Positions 1-9,752 of a stretch of 64,000 nucleotides of DNA are shown piece after piece. The stretch comes from Nodularia sp. LEGE 06071 (GTDB taxonomy: Bacteria > Cyanobacteriota > Cyanobacteriia > Cyanobacteriales > Nostocaceae). How positions within the stretch are numbered: the first letter of the stretch is position 1; every line of letters begins with the position of its first letter. The translations under genes and the position numbers were made by a program. The notes under the pieces are model-generated. The model had not been told where the DNA came from and ran no database searches. It saw nothing but the letters and a program-made list of their open reading frames with translations. The stretch covers positions 62,001 through 126,000 of the forward strand of contig NZ_JADEWH010000001.1 of NCBI RefSeq assembly GCF_015207755.1, given 5' to 3'.

Positions 1-552
1 GCCCACGAAGGGAGAAATTAAGGTTACGCCGGCTTCTGCACAGGCGATCGCTTGGTGAAGACCAAACAACAATGTTAAGTTACAATGAATACCTTCTTTC
101 TCAAGAATTTCCGCAGCGCGAATGCCTTCCCAAGTGGTGGCAATTTTGATGAGGACGCGATCGCGATCGACACCAGCCGCCTTGTACTGAGCAATCAATT
201 CTCTGCCTTTGGTAACAGTAGCTTCAGTATCAAAAGACAAGCGAGCATCTACTTCTGTAGAAACACGACCAGGAATAATTTGTAAAATCTTCAAACCGAA
301 AGCCACTGCTAAACGGTCAAAAGCCAAAGTCACGATATCTGCTTGGCTAGCAGCAGCACCGGCATCTTTCTTCGCTTGGAGTAAAGTTTGATCAACAATT
401 TCCTGATATTCCGGCATCTGTGCCGCCGCCGTAATCAGAGAAGGATTAGTAGTAGCATCTTGGGGTGTAAACTTCTCAATAGCCTTGATATCCCCTGTAT
501 CCGCCACCACAACGGTCATTTGGCGTAATTGTTCTAGTAAAGTTTTAGACAT
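1..552 (-). CDS. tal: Transaldolase, C-terminal part missing at window edge
   Basis: Transaldolase moves a dihydroxyacetone unit between sugar phosphates in the non-oxidative pentose phosphate pathway (cytosol). The minus strand is open from an ATG at 550-552 to the window start, giving about 184 codons of a protein usually 330-390 residues long. The start reads [20 protein letters not shown], followed by DATTNPSLI, typical of the family, and the active-site segment [12 protein letters not shown] with the Schiff-base lysine. It lies downstream of a GAPDH gene on the same strand, an arrangement I recall from Anabaena, where gap1 and tal are neighbours used for sugar breakdown in heterocysts. 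The gap between the two genes is 392 bases, so co-transcription is possible but not shown. Identity is firm; the 3' end cannot be judged. Confidence 0.95.
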   Translation of the reverse strand, partial: MSKTLLEQLRQMTVVVADTGDIKAIEKFTPQDATTNPSLITAAAQMPEYQEIVDQTLLQAKKDAGAAASQADIVTLAFDRLAVAFGLKILQIIPGRVSTEVDARLSFDTEATVTKGRELIAQYKAAGVDRDRVLIKIATTWEGIRAAEILEKEGIHCNLTLLFGLHQAIACAEAGVTLISPFVG

Positions 553-944
553 ATTTTTCTCCGTGAGTTGTGCTGGTTTCGGACGTACTTAATTCCTTAC
601 TTGTTTACACTCTTGACTGTTCCTCAAAATTCCGATTTTGGCAACTTTTCTTAAACATTGCCCACATTGGCTAGCTAAAATTAATTACAGCCCTATTTTA
701 GGTGGGTTCTGCCAAAATTGGCTGTCCAATGGAATGCACTTTAATTAAACGGGTTGTTCCCAACTTAGCCATTTCTCTTGTAGAGACGCGATAAATCGCG
801 TCTAATTTATCTGATTTATAGCGTCTGTGGGATAAATCGCGTCTCTCACCAAACACCAGTACCGCAAGGCGTAAATAAAACCCCTAAATAATTCAAAAGT
901 CTATTCTATAAGCCTTTTGACTTCTGCCTTGCGGTGCCAGTAAG
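553..944. repeat. Intergenic region with two inverted-repeat units
   Basis: No gene is seen in these 392 bases. Around 782-848 the motif GAGACGCGATAAATCGCGTCT appears in part twice (the core AGACGCGATAAATCGCGTCT is a near-perfect palindrome, and GATAAATCGCGTCTCT recurs 40 bases on), so the segment can fold on itself. A second inverted repeat pairs ACCGCAAGGC at 861-870 with GCCTTGCGGT at 926-935, with a nested TCAAAAG/CTTTTGA pair. These look like the dispersed palindromic repeats common between Nostoc genes. The second one ends ten bases beyond the GAPDH stop and could serve as a transcript end, but no T-tract follows it. Confidence 0.6.
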
Positions 945-2276
<1,332 letters not shown>

Positions 2277-2900
2277 ATGCGACGAGACTCTATTTTTTAC
2301 AAACTGTTTCAACAATATCCCACTCTGTTATTTGAGCTATTGACAACTGCACCCACAAATGCAGATGCCTATCGATTTGATTCCGTAGCCGTTAAAGAAC
2401 CCAAATTTGAAATTGATGGGGTGTTTCTGCCACCGGAAAGTGAAGGTGCTGGAGTGGTGTATTTCTGTGAGGTACAATTTCAAAAAGATGAACAGCTTTA
2501 TGAACGAGTATTTGCGGAATCTCTACTTTACTTTTACCGCAACCGTACTAGATACAGCGACTGGCAAGCAGTGATAATTTATCCCTCCCGTAGTACCGAA
2601 CAAAGTGATATTCATCCTTATCGAACACTACTGGAAGGAAGCCAAGTACATCGAGTGTATTTAGATGAATTGGGAAATATCCGCCAATTACCTCTATGGG
2701 TAGCGCTGATGATACTGACTACGTTAGAAGACGAACAAGCACCAGAAGAAGCGAGGTATTTGTTAGCTAAAACCTTTGACAATATCAACCACAACCAATT
2801 AATGACTACCATCGGCAATTTTCCAGGGAGAAAATTAATCTGGCAGTGGTTAAAGGCGGGATACATAGACAATAATGTCTTTATTGCAAATATTTCTTAA
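2277..2900 (+). CDS. DUF2887 family protein (Rpn/PD-(D/E)XK-like nuclease fold), possibly shortened
   Basis: The N-terminus MRRDSIFYKLFQQYPTLLFE and the segment FEIDGVFLPP followed by VYFCEVQFQKDE are hallmarks of DUF2887, a cyanobacterial family related to the Rpn/transposase-associated PD-(D/E)XK nucleases; the D of FEIDG and the E-x-Q of CEVQF sit where the nuclease acidic residues are expected, with Q replacing the usual K. Family members I know run to about 260-290 residues with a charged repetitive tail (REEGREEG-like). This one has 207 residues and ends with IWQWLKAGYIDNNVFIANIS, so the tail is missing or replaced. Function is unknown; members are often present in many copies per genome. 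It stands alone between divergent gap1 and convergent isiC. Confidence 0.7.
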   Translation: MRRDSIFYKLFQQYPTLLFELLTTAPTNADAYRFDSVAVKEPKFEIDGVFLPPESEGAGVVYFCEVQFQKDEQLYERVFAESLLYFYRNRTRYSDWQAVIIYPSRSTEQSDIHPYRTLLEGSQVHRVYLDELGNIRQLPLWVALMILTTLEDEQAPEEARYLLAKTFDNINHNQLMTTIGNFPGRKLIWQWLKAGYIDNNVFIANIS

Positions 2901-3046
2901 AAAGAAGGTATTTTACAAAAGTTAATAATTTAAATAGGTGCGTAAATTAAGCAGCAAAAAATTAGTGATATCGGGCTACGCCGTCACTAAAAAACTGTTG
3001 TTAGCAATTAGGAAGATGAATTATTTCTTCATCTCCCTCTAGTTTT

Positions 3047-3805
3047 TCATTGATGTATGGAAGCGGTGGAAGGTTGTGCAGATATTGCGAGCGATGATCG
3101 CCTCTTGTAACAGCCCCAAAAATTTAAAATTTGCTCACCAACTTCTTGAGGGTGAAAGTAGTGAAAGAAATGATATCCTTGGGAAGATCGCCAGAGTCTA
3201 TCTTCGGGCTTGAACCAATTGCGCCAGTCATCTAATGCAGGTGGATTGACTACCGAATCAGTTTTGCTACCGCAGACCAGCATCGGCATAGAAACACCTC
3301 CCTTGGGTAAATAGACCAACTTAAACAGAGAATGGGGTGAAGGCGATCGCTCTAAATCTTTATCTAAAGCCGTCATTAACTTCTTAGCCGTATGACATGG
3401 TTGTTTACCAAAGAGACTGCGAACACTGTTGGCGAGAACTTGCTCACGGCTAATTGAGAAAAGTTGGCGTTGAAAATAATAATGAGCGTGCCAAGTATTA
3501 GCGGGTTGAGATCCTACAGCTAAGAGAGTCAGCGATCGCACTTTTTCAGGATAACGTCTAGCATAAGTTAATGCGATCGCACCACTAATCCCATGACCAC
3601 CTAAATGCACCGCATCCGGGTAAGAATCTAAAAAATCATGCAGCAACAGCACAGCTTGGTCTATAGAACTAGCTTCATCCCTTGATTGTTGATATTCCCA
3701 CTGAGCGATACGCATATACCCAGATAAGTGTTGCAGCAATGGTTGATCAAAACGCTTCAAAGTGGGACTAGCATTTAACCAAAGAACATCGAATAAATCA
3801 GACAT
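3047..3805 (-). CDS. isiC: Alpha/beta hydrolase at the end of the isi operon (IsiC-like)
   Basis: A 252-residue alpha/beta hydrolase. The likely nucleophile is the serine of GHGISGA (about residue 76), the acid is in CGSKTDSVVNPP and the histidine in SQGYHFFHYFHP. It sits 165 bases downstream of flavodoxin on the same strand; in Synechocystis the iron-stress transcript isiA-isiB also extends to isiC, a lipase-like protein, and that is the basis for the name. Substrate is unknown. An 11-bp perfect hairpin at 3903-3928 lies between it and isiB and could reduce read-through, so isiC may be transcribed less than isiB. The hydrolase fold is well supported, the isiC name rests on position. Confidence 0.7.
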   Translation of the reverse strand: MSDLFDVLWLNASPTLKRFDQPLLQHLSGYMRIAQWEYQQSRDEASSIDQAVLLLHDFLDSYPDAVHLGGHGISGAIALTYARRYPEKVRSLTLLAVGSQPANTWHAHYYFQRQLFSISREQVLANSVRSLFGKQPCHTAKKLMTALDKDLERSPSPHSLFKLVYLPKGGVSMPMLVCGSKTDSVVNPPALDDWRNWFKPEDRLWRSSQGYHFFHYFHPQEVGEQILNFWGCYKRRSSLAISAQPSTASIHQ

Positions 3806-3902
3806 AATTAACCGTAATAGTGTTGATTTAGAAATTACAAATTAAACAGCCAAGGCATCATCCATCTAGTGAAAATTAAATATGCCTTATTTGAGAACCT
3901 TG

Positions 3903-3928
3903 TAGAGACGTTCCATAGAACGTCTCTA
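3903..3928. repeat. Perfect hairpin between isiC and isiB
   Basis: TAGAGACGTTC at 3903-3913 and GAACGTCTCTA at 3918-3928 form an 11-bp stem with a 4-base loop. There is no T-tract on the minus-strand side, so it is more likely a dispersed palindrome than a classical terminator. A related GAGACG motif is present near 782-848. Confidence 0.7.
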
Positions 3929-3970
3929 AATTCTTTCCTTCCAGATGTCTAATGCCGTGGCCTCTATTCT

Positions 3971-4483
3971 CTACAAACCAAATTCTGTTTTCAACTGTGC
4001 AACCCAAGCCTTAATCCGCTCATCTGTCAGGTCAGATTGATTATCATCATCAAGGGCTAGACCACAAAACTTACCATTCCGCACAGCTTTAGAATCGCTA
4101 AAGTCATAACCCTCAATTGGCCAGTAGCCCACAGTTTTACCACCCTGTTGGGAAATCTTTTCTTCCAAAATCCCGATAGCATCCTGAAAATTATCACCAT
4201 AGCCAAGTTGGTCTCCCGTACCGAAATAGGCCACCGTCTTACCGTTAAAATCAACATCGTCTAGGTCAGGATAAACACCTTCCCAATCGCTTTGCAGTTC
4301 ACCAATATTCCAAGTTGGGCAACCCATAATCAGACATTCATACTCATCAAAATCAGCAACCTCAGCCTGAGACATATCGTGTAGTGTCACCACATCACCA
4401 CCAAAAGCATCCCGAATCATTTCCGCAGCAGATTCAGTCTTGCCAGTTTGAGTACCGTAGAACAGCCCAATTTTCTTCGACAT
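3971..4483 (-). CDS. isiB: Flavodoxin, iron-stress induced
   Basis: Long-chain flavodoxin that replaces ferredoxin as soluble electron carrier under iron limitation. The FMN phosphate loop YGTQTGKTES is at the N-terminus, the loops GCPTWNIGELQSDW and GTGDQLGYGDNFQ contact the isoalloxazine ring, and the protein ends in KAWVAQLKTEFGL; about 170 residues is the normal size. A GTG two codons upstream (4489) is possible, but ATG at 4483 gives the standard MSKKIGLFYGTQ start with AGGTG seven bases before it. It lies downstream of two isiA-type genes and upstream of isiC, as in known iron-stress operons; a 145-base gap with repeats separates it from the isiA-psaL fusion. Confidence 0.96.
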   Translation of the reverse strand: MSKKIGLFYGTQTGKTESAAEMIRDAFGGDVVTLHDMSQAEVADFDEYECLIMGCPTWNIGELQSDWEGVYPDLDDVDFNGKTVAYFGTGDQLGYGDNFQDAIGILEEKISQQGGKTVGYWPIEGYDFSDSKAVRNGKFCGLALDDDNQSDLTDERIKAWVAQLKTEFGL

Positions 4484-4628
4484 TTTCACACCTAATAAAT
4501 AGATTTAACTTTCTTTCTTTCTTTCCTTCTTTCTTTCCTTTGTGTACTTTGCGTCCTTCTCCCAAAGGGAGAGGCTAGCGCCAATGTGGTTCGTTCCTCA
4601 TATATACCCATTCACAGTTGAATCGGTA
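4484..4628. repeat. Pyrimidine-rich microsatellite plus dispersed repeat inside the isi operon
   Basis: Bases 4509-4541 are a C/T-only run built from CTTT/CTTTC units. It is followed by a block at about 4541-4599 (gtgtactttgcgtccttctc, then a self-complementary cccaaagggagaggctagcg stretch, then gcggttcgtt-like end). The same block with few changes is present at about 35610-35668 at the end of the GAPDH fragment, so it is a mobile or dispersed repeat. Confidence 0.7.
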
Positions 4629-6062
4629 TTAGAAAAACAAACTGCTATTAGCTAACACCAAGAAAGCAAACAAAGCACCACCACAACTGCCTACAGTCCA
4701 CCCAGCATTAAACTCACTCCAAGACTTACCCGTTTTCATGTTTTCTGGTAACTCTCCCGAAGCAGGTTTACCTTCTTGAAACGATGTGGTGCCATACAGC
4801 CACAAACAAATAGACAAAATCAATAACAGACCAATGGTGGCTAGTAAACCTGCTTGACTTGCCAACTCACTATTCCGCAGAGGGCCAAGTTTGACAAAAG
4901 GGCCAAGCAGAAAGTAACCATGTGCCATCCCAATTTCCAGACCTCGTGAAAAAGGCGACAGACCTGGACGGTAAATCGGCAGATACTTCAAAAAATTCAG
5001 CGTGATATCAGAAGCATTCACAGGAGTATCGAAATTGCCCATTTCTGGCATACCAGCATAGTTGACAACTCCCTGCTCAAAATTCAATCCCGCCGCTATC
5101 ACACGGACTCTCAAAGCGTGCCAGATATGACCAACTAAAAATACAATTGCCAAAGCCAAGTGGCTAGTTGCTAACCAAGTGCGAACTGTCACAACTCCCG
5201 ATGCAGTTGTAGTCCATCCCAAAGAACCATAGAACACTGTGGGATAAACTGTGTCATTCACAGTTACAAAGTAGGCGGCAAAAAATCCCATATAGGCTAG
5301 AGCGCCCAAACTGTAGCACAAGTAAGCCTCACCAGACCAGAACAATACTTGTTTAGCCCAACTAAAAGGCTTGGTGAAGATATGCCAAAATCCGCCAGCA
5401 ATGCAGAGTATCCCCACCCAGATATGTCCACCAATCACATCTTCTAGGTTATTTACAGCCGCCATCCCCTGACTACCAAACAAACCAAAGAGATAGCCAA
5501 AAATCCGACCAGGATTAAGAGTTGGTTCTGTAATTACTCTTACAGATGCTACTTCTGGGTCATAAATACCACCCCAAAACAACGCCTTCGCCACCAATAA
5601 CCAAGCGCCAACACCCAATAACAGGAGATGAATGCCGATAATTGTGGTCATTTTGTCTTCATCTTCCCAGTCGTAGCCAAAGAAGCCAGAAAAGGTTCTA
5701 TTTTCCGGTAAAACTTCCGGCCCCAACAGAGCATGATAAATACCCCCAGCACCCAGTACGGCGGAACTGATTAGATGTAAAACACCAATGACAAAATAAG
5801 GATAGGTATCAATAATTTGTCCGCGATCGCCAACACCAAAACCCAAAGTAGCCAAATGAGGCAAAAGGATTAACCCCTGCTCATACATTGGTCGGGAAAT
5901 ATCGTATTTGGTGATTTCAAACAAAGTTATTGCCCCAGCCCAAAGGACAATCAAACCTGCATGAGCAACATGAGCGCCCAACAGCTTACCCGACATATCA
6001 ATAAATCGGGAATTACCTGCCCACCAACCAGATTTTGGCTGAGTTATGGTTGCAGTTGTCAT
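4629..6062 (-). CDS. IsiA/CP43-like chlorophyll antenna fused to a PsaL domain
   Basis: Thylakoid membrane protein. Residues about 1-340 are a six-helix CP43-like antenna ([69 protein letters not shown]) without the large lumenal loop of CP43. Residues about 350-477 match photosystem I subunit PsaL: a TPV..SD start, [35 protein letters not shown], then two more membrane segments. Such fusions are known from filamentous cyanobacteria and are thought to let the antenna dock in the PSI monomer or ring. The gene starts 2 bases after the isiA stop, with its GGGGAGG site inside the end of isiA, which means translational coupling. Induction by low iron is inferred from the flavodoxin gene downstream. 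Confidence 0.92.
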   Translation of the reverse strand: MTTATITQPKSGWWAGNSRFIDMSGKLLGAHVAHAGLIVLWAGAITLFEITKYDISRPMYEQGLILLPHLATLGFGVGDRGQIIDTYPYFVIGVLHLISSAVLGAGGIYHALLGPEVLPENRTFSGFFGYDWEDEDKMTTIIGIHLLLLGVGAWLLVAKALFWGGIYDPEVASVRVITEPTLNPGRIFGYLFGLFGSQGMAAVNNLEDVIGGHIWVGILCIAGGFWHIFTKPFSWAKQVLFWSGEAYLCYSLGALAYMGFFAAYFVTVNDTVYPTVFYGSLGWTTTASGVVTVRTWLATSHLALAIVFLVGHIWHALRVRVIAAGLNFEQGVVNYAGMPEMGNFDTPVNASDITLNFLKYLPIYRPGLSPFSRGLEIGMAHGYFLLGPFVKLGPLRNSELASQAGLLATIGLLLILSICLWLYGTTSFQEGKPASGELPENMKTGKSWSEFNAGWTVGSCGGALFAFLVLANSSLFF

Positions 6063-6064
6063 TG

Positions 6065-7096
6065 TTACATTACCTCCCCACGAGTTGAATGCACGACCTT
6101 ACCTTGACGGAAATCAAACCCAGCAGCGCGGAGGGCGTGCCAGAGATGCCCTTGGAGAAAGAAAAAACCTAACCAAAAATGAGCATTTGCCAACCAAACG
6201 CGAGCAGATAGTAAATCTCCACTCTCGAAGTAGGGAAAGCGGTCAAACCCAATATTCAAAGCGGGTCCATAAAACTCAACTGGGTAAGCTAGGGTATTGA
6301 CAGAAACAAAATAGGCAGCAATTACACTCATTAAAGCTAAAGCCCCCAAACTGTAAGCCAGGTATGCTTCACCCGACCAAAAAAGCAGCCGTTTAGCCCA
6401 AGCAAAAGGCTGAGTTGTCATGTGCCAGATACCGCCGGCGATACAGAGAATACTTACCCAAATATGACCACCAACTAAGTCTTCTAGATTGTTGACTCCA
6501 GCAATCCAGTTTCTACCGCCACCACCAAAGAGATAGCCAAAAATCACGGTGGAATTCCAGGTCGGACTAGAAATGACTCGCACTTCACCCAAATTGGCAT
6601 CATACAAGCCGCCAAAAAACATGGCTTTGGCAACCAATAAGCCAGCACCTAGACCCAGTAAGACTAGATGAATGCCTAAAATTGTCGTCATTTTGTTGGC
6701 ATCTTCCCAGCGATAGGCGAAGAAGGAAAATCTTTGTTCTAAGATGGCAGGGCCACGGAGGGCGTGAAAAATCCCACCCAATCCTAGAAAAGCAGAGCTA
6801 ATTAGGTGTATGACCCCGATAGCAAAGTAAGGATAGGTATCTACCACCTGTCCACCGCTACCCACACCCCATCCAAGGGTTGCTAAGTGGGGCAATAAAA
6901 TCAAGCCTTGCTCATACATTGGTTGCGAAGGGTGGAAGTGGGCGACTTCAAACAGGGTTGTCGCACCTGCCCACAGAACGATTAACCCCGCATGAGCAAC
7001 GTGAGCGCCTAAAAGTCGCCCTGAGAGTTGTGTTAACCGGGCATTCCCTGACCACCAGGGAATCGATTCCGGAGTTTGAACAGCCATGCTTGTCAT
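6065..7096 (-). CDS. isiA: Iron-stress chlorophyll-binding protein IsiA (CP43')
   Basis: Six-helix chlorophyll a antenna that forms rings around photosystem I under iron starvation. With 343 residues it has the normal IsiA length. Visible are [69 protein letters not shown] and [19 protein letters not shown], with the histidines that bind chlorophyll. ATG at 7096 has AGGAG eight bases upstream; a second ATG three codons in (MAVQ) is less well spaced. It is the first gene of isiA / isiA-psaL / isiB / isiC. No clear Fur box was found by eye in the 600 bases upstream, although Fur control is expected for this operon. Confidence 0.93.
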   Translation of the reverse strand: MTSMAVQTPESIPWWSGNARLTQLSGRLLGAHVAHAGLIVLWAGATTLFEVAHFHPSQPMYEQGLILLPHLATLGWGVGSGGQVVDTYPYFAIGVIHLISSAFLGLGGIFHALRGPAILEQRFSFFAYRWEDANKMTTILGIHLVLLGLGAGLLVAKAMFFGGLYDANLGEVRVISSPTWNSTVIFGYLFGGGGRNWIAGVNNLEDLVGGHIWVSILCIAGGIWHMTTQPFAWAKRLLFWSGEAYLAYSLGALALMSVIAAYFVSVNTLAYPVEFYGPALNIGFDRFPYFESGDLLSARVWLANAHFWLGFFFLQGHLWHALRAAGFDFRQGKVVHSTRGEVM

Positions 7097-7591
7097 GACA
7101 TTAGCTCCTGAGAAATTTTGCCTATGTCTGAGATCAATAAACCCAACTAATGAGTATCTATCTCAATAAACGTTAAAAACATATTATCAGACTTGTTGAA
7201 AGTTCTTGTCACTAATTTAGGATAAACTTTTGTAACGGAATCTATAGCTAAGGCTGCAATAGGCTTGTCTGTAATAGATTTAAAGGATATTATTGGTTAA
7301 CAAATCTGTAATAGTAAAGAAATTTCTTATAAAAAAGTGCTATTAAATCTCAATAAGCTTATGGTAGAGTAGAGACTACTCACACAATGTTCTAAACCTT
7401 CCGCATTTATGAGGCTGAATCCTGTTTTGATCACATGGGATAACAAGACAGGGATTTAGCCTTTTTTGTATGAGTTGACTTTTTAAACTTTTTTGTATCT
7501 CCGCGTTCTCTGTGCCTCTGCGGTTAAAAAAGTATTTTATTTAACTACACCAGAGATAGAGTAAAGAGCTGAAAGAGTATCTGGGGGTGAA
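7097..7591. other. Long divergent intergenic region upstream of isiA
   Basis: Nearly 500 bases between isiA (minus) and the Zorya-like operon (plus). It is AT-rich and must carry the isiA promoter. The plus strand holds a strong terminator-like hairpin (separate entry), and bases 7497-7526 match the Nostoc dispersed phrase CTCTGTGCCTCTGCGG. No ORF of note. Confidence 0.6.
7412..7467 (+). terminator. Strong intrinsic terminator, possibly the end of a small RNA
   Basis: AGGCTGAATCCTGTTTT (7412-7428) pairs with AAGACAGGGATTTAGCCT (7445-7462), about 16 pairs with one bulged G and a 16-base loop, followed directly by TTTTTT. No protein gene on the plus strand ends upstream; the nearest plus-strand sequence is the isiA promoter region. 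Either it insulates the downstream operon from transcripts starting near isiA, or it ends a small RNA beginning about 7360-7390. Confidence 0.7.
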
Positions 7592-7672
7592 ATGAGCAGT
7601 GTATTTAACCGCTCAAATAGAATGGCGATATTTTTGGCAAAAAGGTTAAAAAGTTGGGATTTTTGGGAATAA
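7592..7672 (+). other. Short ORF, likely the true 5' end of the next gene
   Basis: ATG at 7592, preceded by GGGGGTGA, opens a 26-codon frame ending SWDFWE and a TAA at 7670. The next gene's frame is open upstream of its weak TTG start back to 7650 and reads GNNKPIEAQANRVKALTNQ there. Removing one T of the TTTTT run near 7660 would join the two frames into one gene starting at 7592. It may be a sequencing error, a real mutation, or a recoding site. Confidence 0.45.
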
Positions 7673-7709
7673 TAAGCCTATTGAAGCTCAGGCAAATAGG
7701 GTAAAAGCA

Positions 7710-8057
7710 TTGACTAATCAAGCGGCTGAACTGTTGCGCCCCTCAGTGGAGAAGTTGGTTAATGAAATTGTTGCAATTAACCACGCTTGGAAATTGGCTT
7801 GTGAATTATTTGGACAAGATTCATCCCTATCTATTTCTTCACGGGATTTAAAAACCTGTTTGCAGGTTCGTTTGTTGCGAAGTTATGCACCAAAACAGGT
7901 TTATTTAATTGAGGATCAAGAATCAGAAGGTGAACCAGCTTATGGGTTACGTCTCCGGGAACCTATAGGAAACCGCCAGTATGCAGAACATCTGCCAATA
8001 CGGGTAGCGCAAAAAGTTCTCACAGATAAAGAATTAGAGCAATTCCAAAAAATATAA
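7710..8057 (+). CDS. Unknown small protein leading the Zorya-like operon
   Basis: I do not recognise this 115-residue protein. It is soluble, without signal peptide or membrane helix; the first half is predicted helical (LLRPSVEKLVNEIVAINHAW), the second half has alternating charged and hydrophobic segments (KQVYLIEDQESEGEPAYGLRLRE). The TTG start at 7710 is weak; the reading frame stays open for another 20 codons upstream, and a one-base change would extend it to ATG 7592. It ends 25 bases before the ZorA-like gene on the same strand, so it is probably part of the operon. Its role is unknown; position suggests a regulator or an accessory or effector component of the membrane motor system. 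Confidence 0.6.
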   Translation: MTNQAAELLRPSVEKLVNEIVAINHAWKLACELFGQDSSLSISSRDLKTCLQVRLLRSYAPKQVYLIEDQESEGEPAYGLRLREPIGNRQYAEHLPIRVAQKVLTDKELEQFQKI

Positions 8058-8082
8058 CCAATAGAAACAACAAAGGTACAGT

Positions 8083-9750
8083 GTGGAAATAACGAAACTT
8101 TGGGACATTATTTGGGATAACGGACTTTTTCATTGGGCAATTGCTGTTGTGTTAGGAGTCGCAATTGTTGTCGAATTTTACACAGTATTGCAATATTTGG
8201 GGACAACTAAAGCCGCTATTGATTTTTTGAATAAAGTAAAAAAGGGTAAATATGTAAAGCCTGTAGGCAAAGTTAACGAGTGGTTAGAAAAGTATTTAGA
8301 TCCCGAAGATATAAATATAATTCGGAAAGAAAGGGAAAAAAACGGCAAATTCTTACTGATCAAGTATCCATCTGTGTTAGCCCGTCCAATCCCTCGAACT
8401 TCCTTGCGTTTTGTGACCACATTATGTACGGCTATCGGTGTTTTAGGAACATTCTATGGCATACAACAGGGACTTCAAGGAATCGATTTATCTACACAAG
8501 ATACCAAACAACTCATGACTGCCAGTACAGAGTTATTGGCAGGAATGAAAACAGCTTTTTCTACTTCCTTGATGGGGCTTGGTTCTGGTAGCTTGTTTAC
8601 TTTAGTCTTGTTTGGCAGTGATTTGCTCCGGCAGAAACGCCGTAAAAGTCTGCGTCAAAAATTGCAGAATATTACAACTTTAAAAACGGCAGAGGATAAT
8701 AACCTTGAAGTATCTAAAGCACTTAATCTTGTAGCACAAAATTTGACCGGGTTTAAACACCTAAAGGCAGAAGATATTGGTCAAGCTGTAGGTAGGAGTA
8801 TAGCAGAACAGTTCGCAGGTTTAAATCATTTGTCAGCTTCAGCTATTGGAGAATCTGTCAAGCAGCAAATTTTCCCACTTTTAAAAGAAATATTCAATGA
8901 ACAGAAAAAAATTCGGGAACTTCAAGAAAATCAGGGACAGAGAGTTTTAGAATTACTCATTAACGATTTGCGAATTCAGGTACTCGAACCCATTGCAGAC
9001 CGACTAGATAGAAGTGCTGAGTTAACCCAGCAAGCTTCCACAGCCGTGCTGAATCTGCATCAGAAACTCGGCGGAATCTCTCAAAGTTTGGCAAATTCCA
9101 TCCTGACAATTCAGAACTTTCAACAAGAGACTTTGGTACAACTTCAAGAATTTGCTCACAATTTGGGAGACAGTGTAAATGAATTTAAAACAGATACAAG
9201 AGGTGTTTTACAACAAACATCTCAGGAAGATGATTTGACAAGGTTTAGGGAAGAATATCAAAGGAATTTACAGATTTTTTTTCAAGAGCAAAACACCTTA
9301 CTTGAGGGAACACTAGGCAAACAACAGGAAGGATTATCTGGAGTTGTGAAGCATCTTGATCAAGTCTTCCGAGATGAATGTCAAAGACGTAGTGAATTGA
9401 CTCAAGCAGTAGATGCAAGTATGACTAAAATTCAGGAATCTGTCGCACAAATTAACAAATTAGTGATTGCGGCTGGATTGAACGATGGACAACGACTCAT
9501 ACAACTAGAAAATCTAGCTCGTGGTATTGGGGAACAACTGGAAAAAGTTGATAATTCATACAGCAATTTGAATCAAAAATTTGACAATAGCCTTCATGCT
9601 TGGCAAAGTCATCTTGAAGGTTCTATGCAAAGGACTGTTGACTTACAAGTTAACTTTTTCCAACAAGCAGATACTTCTATGGCTAGAGTTTGCGGAAATT
9701 TACTCAAAACAGCAGAAGTACTGGTAGCAGCGTTACCAATGGAGTCATAA
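8083..9750 (+). CDS. ZorA-like MotA/TolQ/ExbB proton-channel subunit with long coiled tail
   Basis: Inner-membrane stator-type protein of 555 residues, GTG start. A first helix at about 15-38 (HWAIAVVLGVAIVVEFY), then a cytoplasmic stretch, then two helices at about 108-130 (TTLCTAIGVLGTFYGIQQGL) and 158-182 (FSTSLMGLGSGSLFTLVLFG) show the MotA/TolQ/ExbB channel pattern. From about 200 to the end it is a long, Q/L/E-rich helical tail with heptad-like spacing, the feature that marks ZorA of Zorya defence systems rather than flagellar MotA. It is followed after 2 bases by a MotB/OmpA partner and then by an EH-signature protein. Known Zorya motors sense phage attack at the envelope and recruit nuclease effectors. 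The family assignment is good; the defence role is inferred. Confidence 0.82.
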   Translation: MEITKLWDIIWDNGLFHWAIAVVLGVAIVVEFYTVLQYLGTTKAAIDFLNKVKKGKYVKPVGKVNEWLEKYLDPEDINIIRKEREKNGKFLLIKYPSVLARPIPRTSLRFVTTLCTAIGVLGTFYGIQQGLQGIDLSTQDTKQLMTASTELLAGMKTAFSTSLMGLGSGSLFTLVLFGSDLLRQKRRKSLRQKLQNITTLKTAEDNNLEVSKALNLVAQNLTGFKHLKAEDIGQAVGRSIAEQFAGLNHLSASAIGESVKQQIFPLLKEIFNEQKKIRELQENQGQRVLELLINDLRIQVLEPIADRLDRSAELTQQASTAVLNLHQKLGGISQSLANSILTIQNFQQETLVQLQEFAHNLGDSVNEFKTDTRGVLQQTSQEDDLTRFREEYQRNLQIFFQEQNTLLEGTLGKQQEGLSGVVKHLDQVFRDECQRRSELTQAVDASMTKIQESVAQINKLVIAAGLNDGQRLIQLENLARGIGEQLEKVDNSYSNLNQKFDNSLHAWQSHLEGSMQRTVDLQVNFFQQADTSMARVCGNLLKTAEVLVAALPMES

Positions 9751-9752
9751 AC

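Noticed and set aside
7378-7388. ACTACTCACAC as a Yfr1 sRNA core
   Set aside because: One base differs from the ultraconserved ACTCCTCACAC, and it can pair with AGTAG just upstream, whereas the Yfr1 core is unpaired. Not called as Yfr1, only as part of an sRNA candidate.
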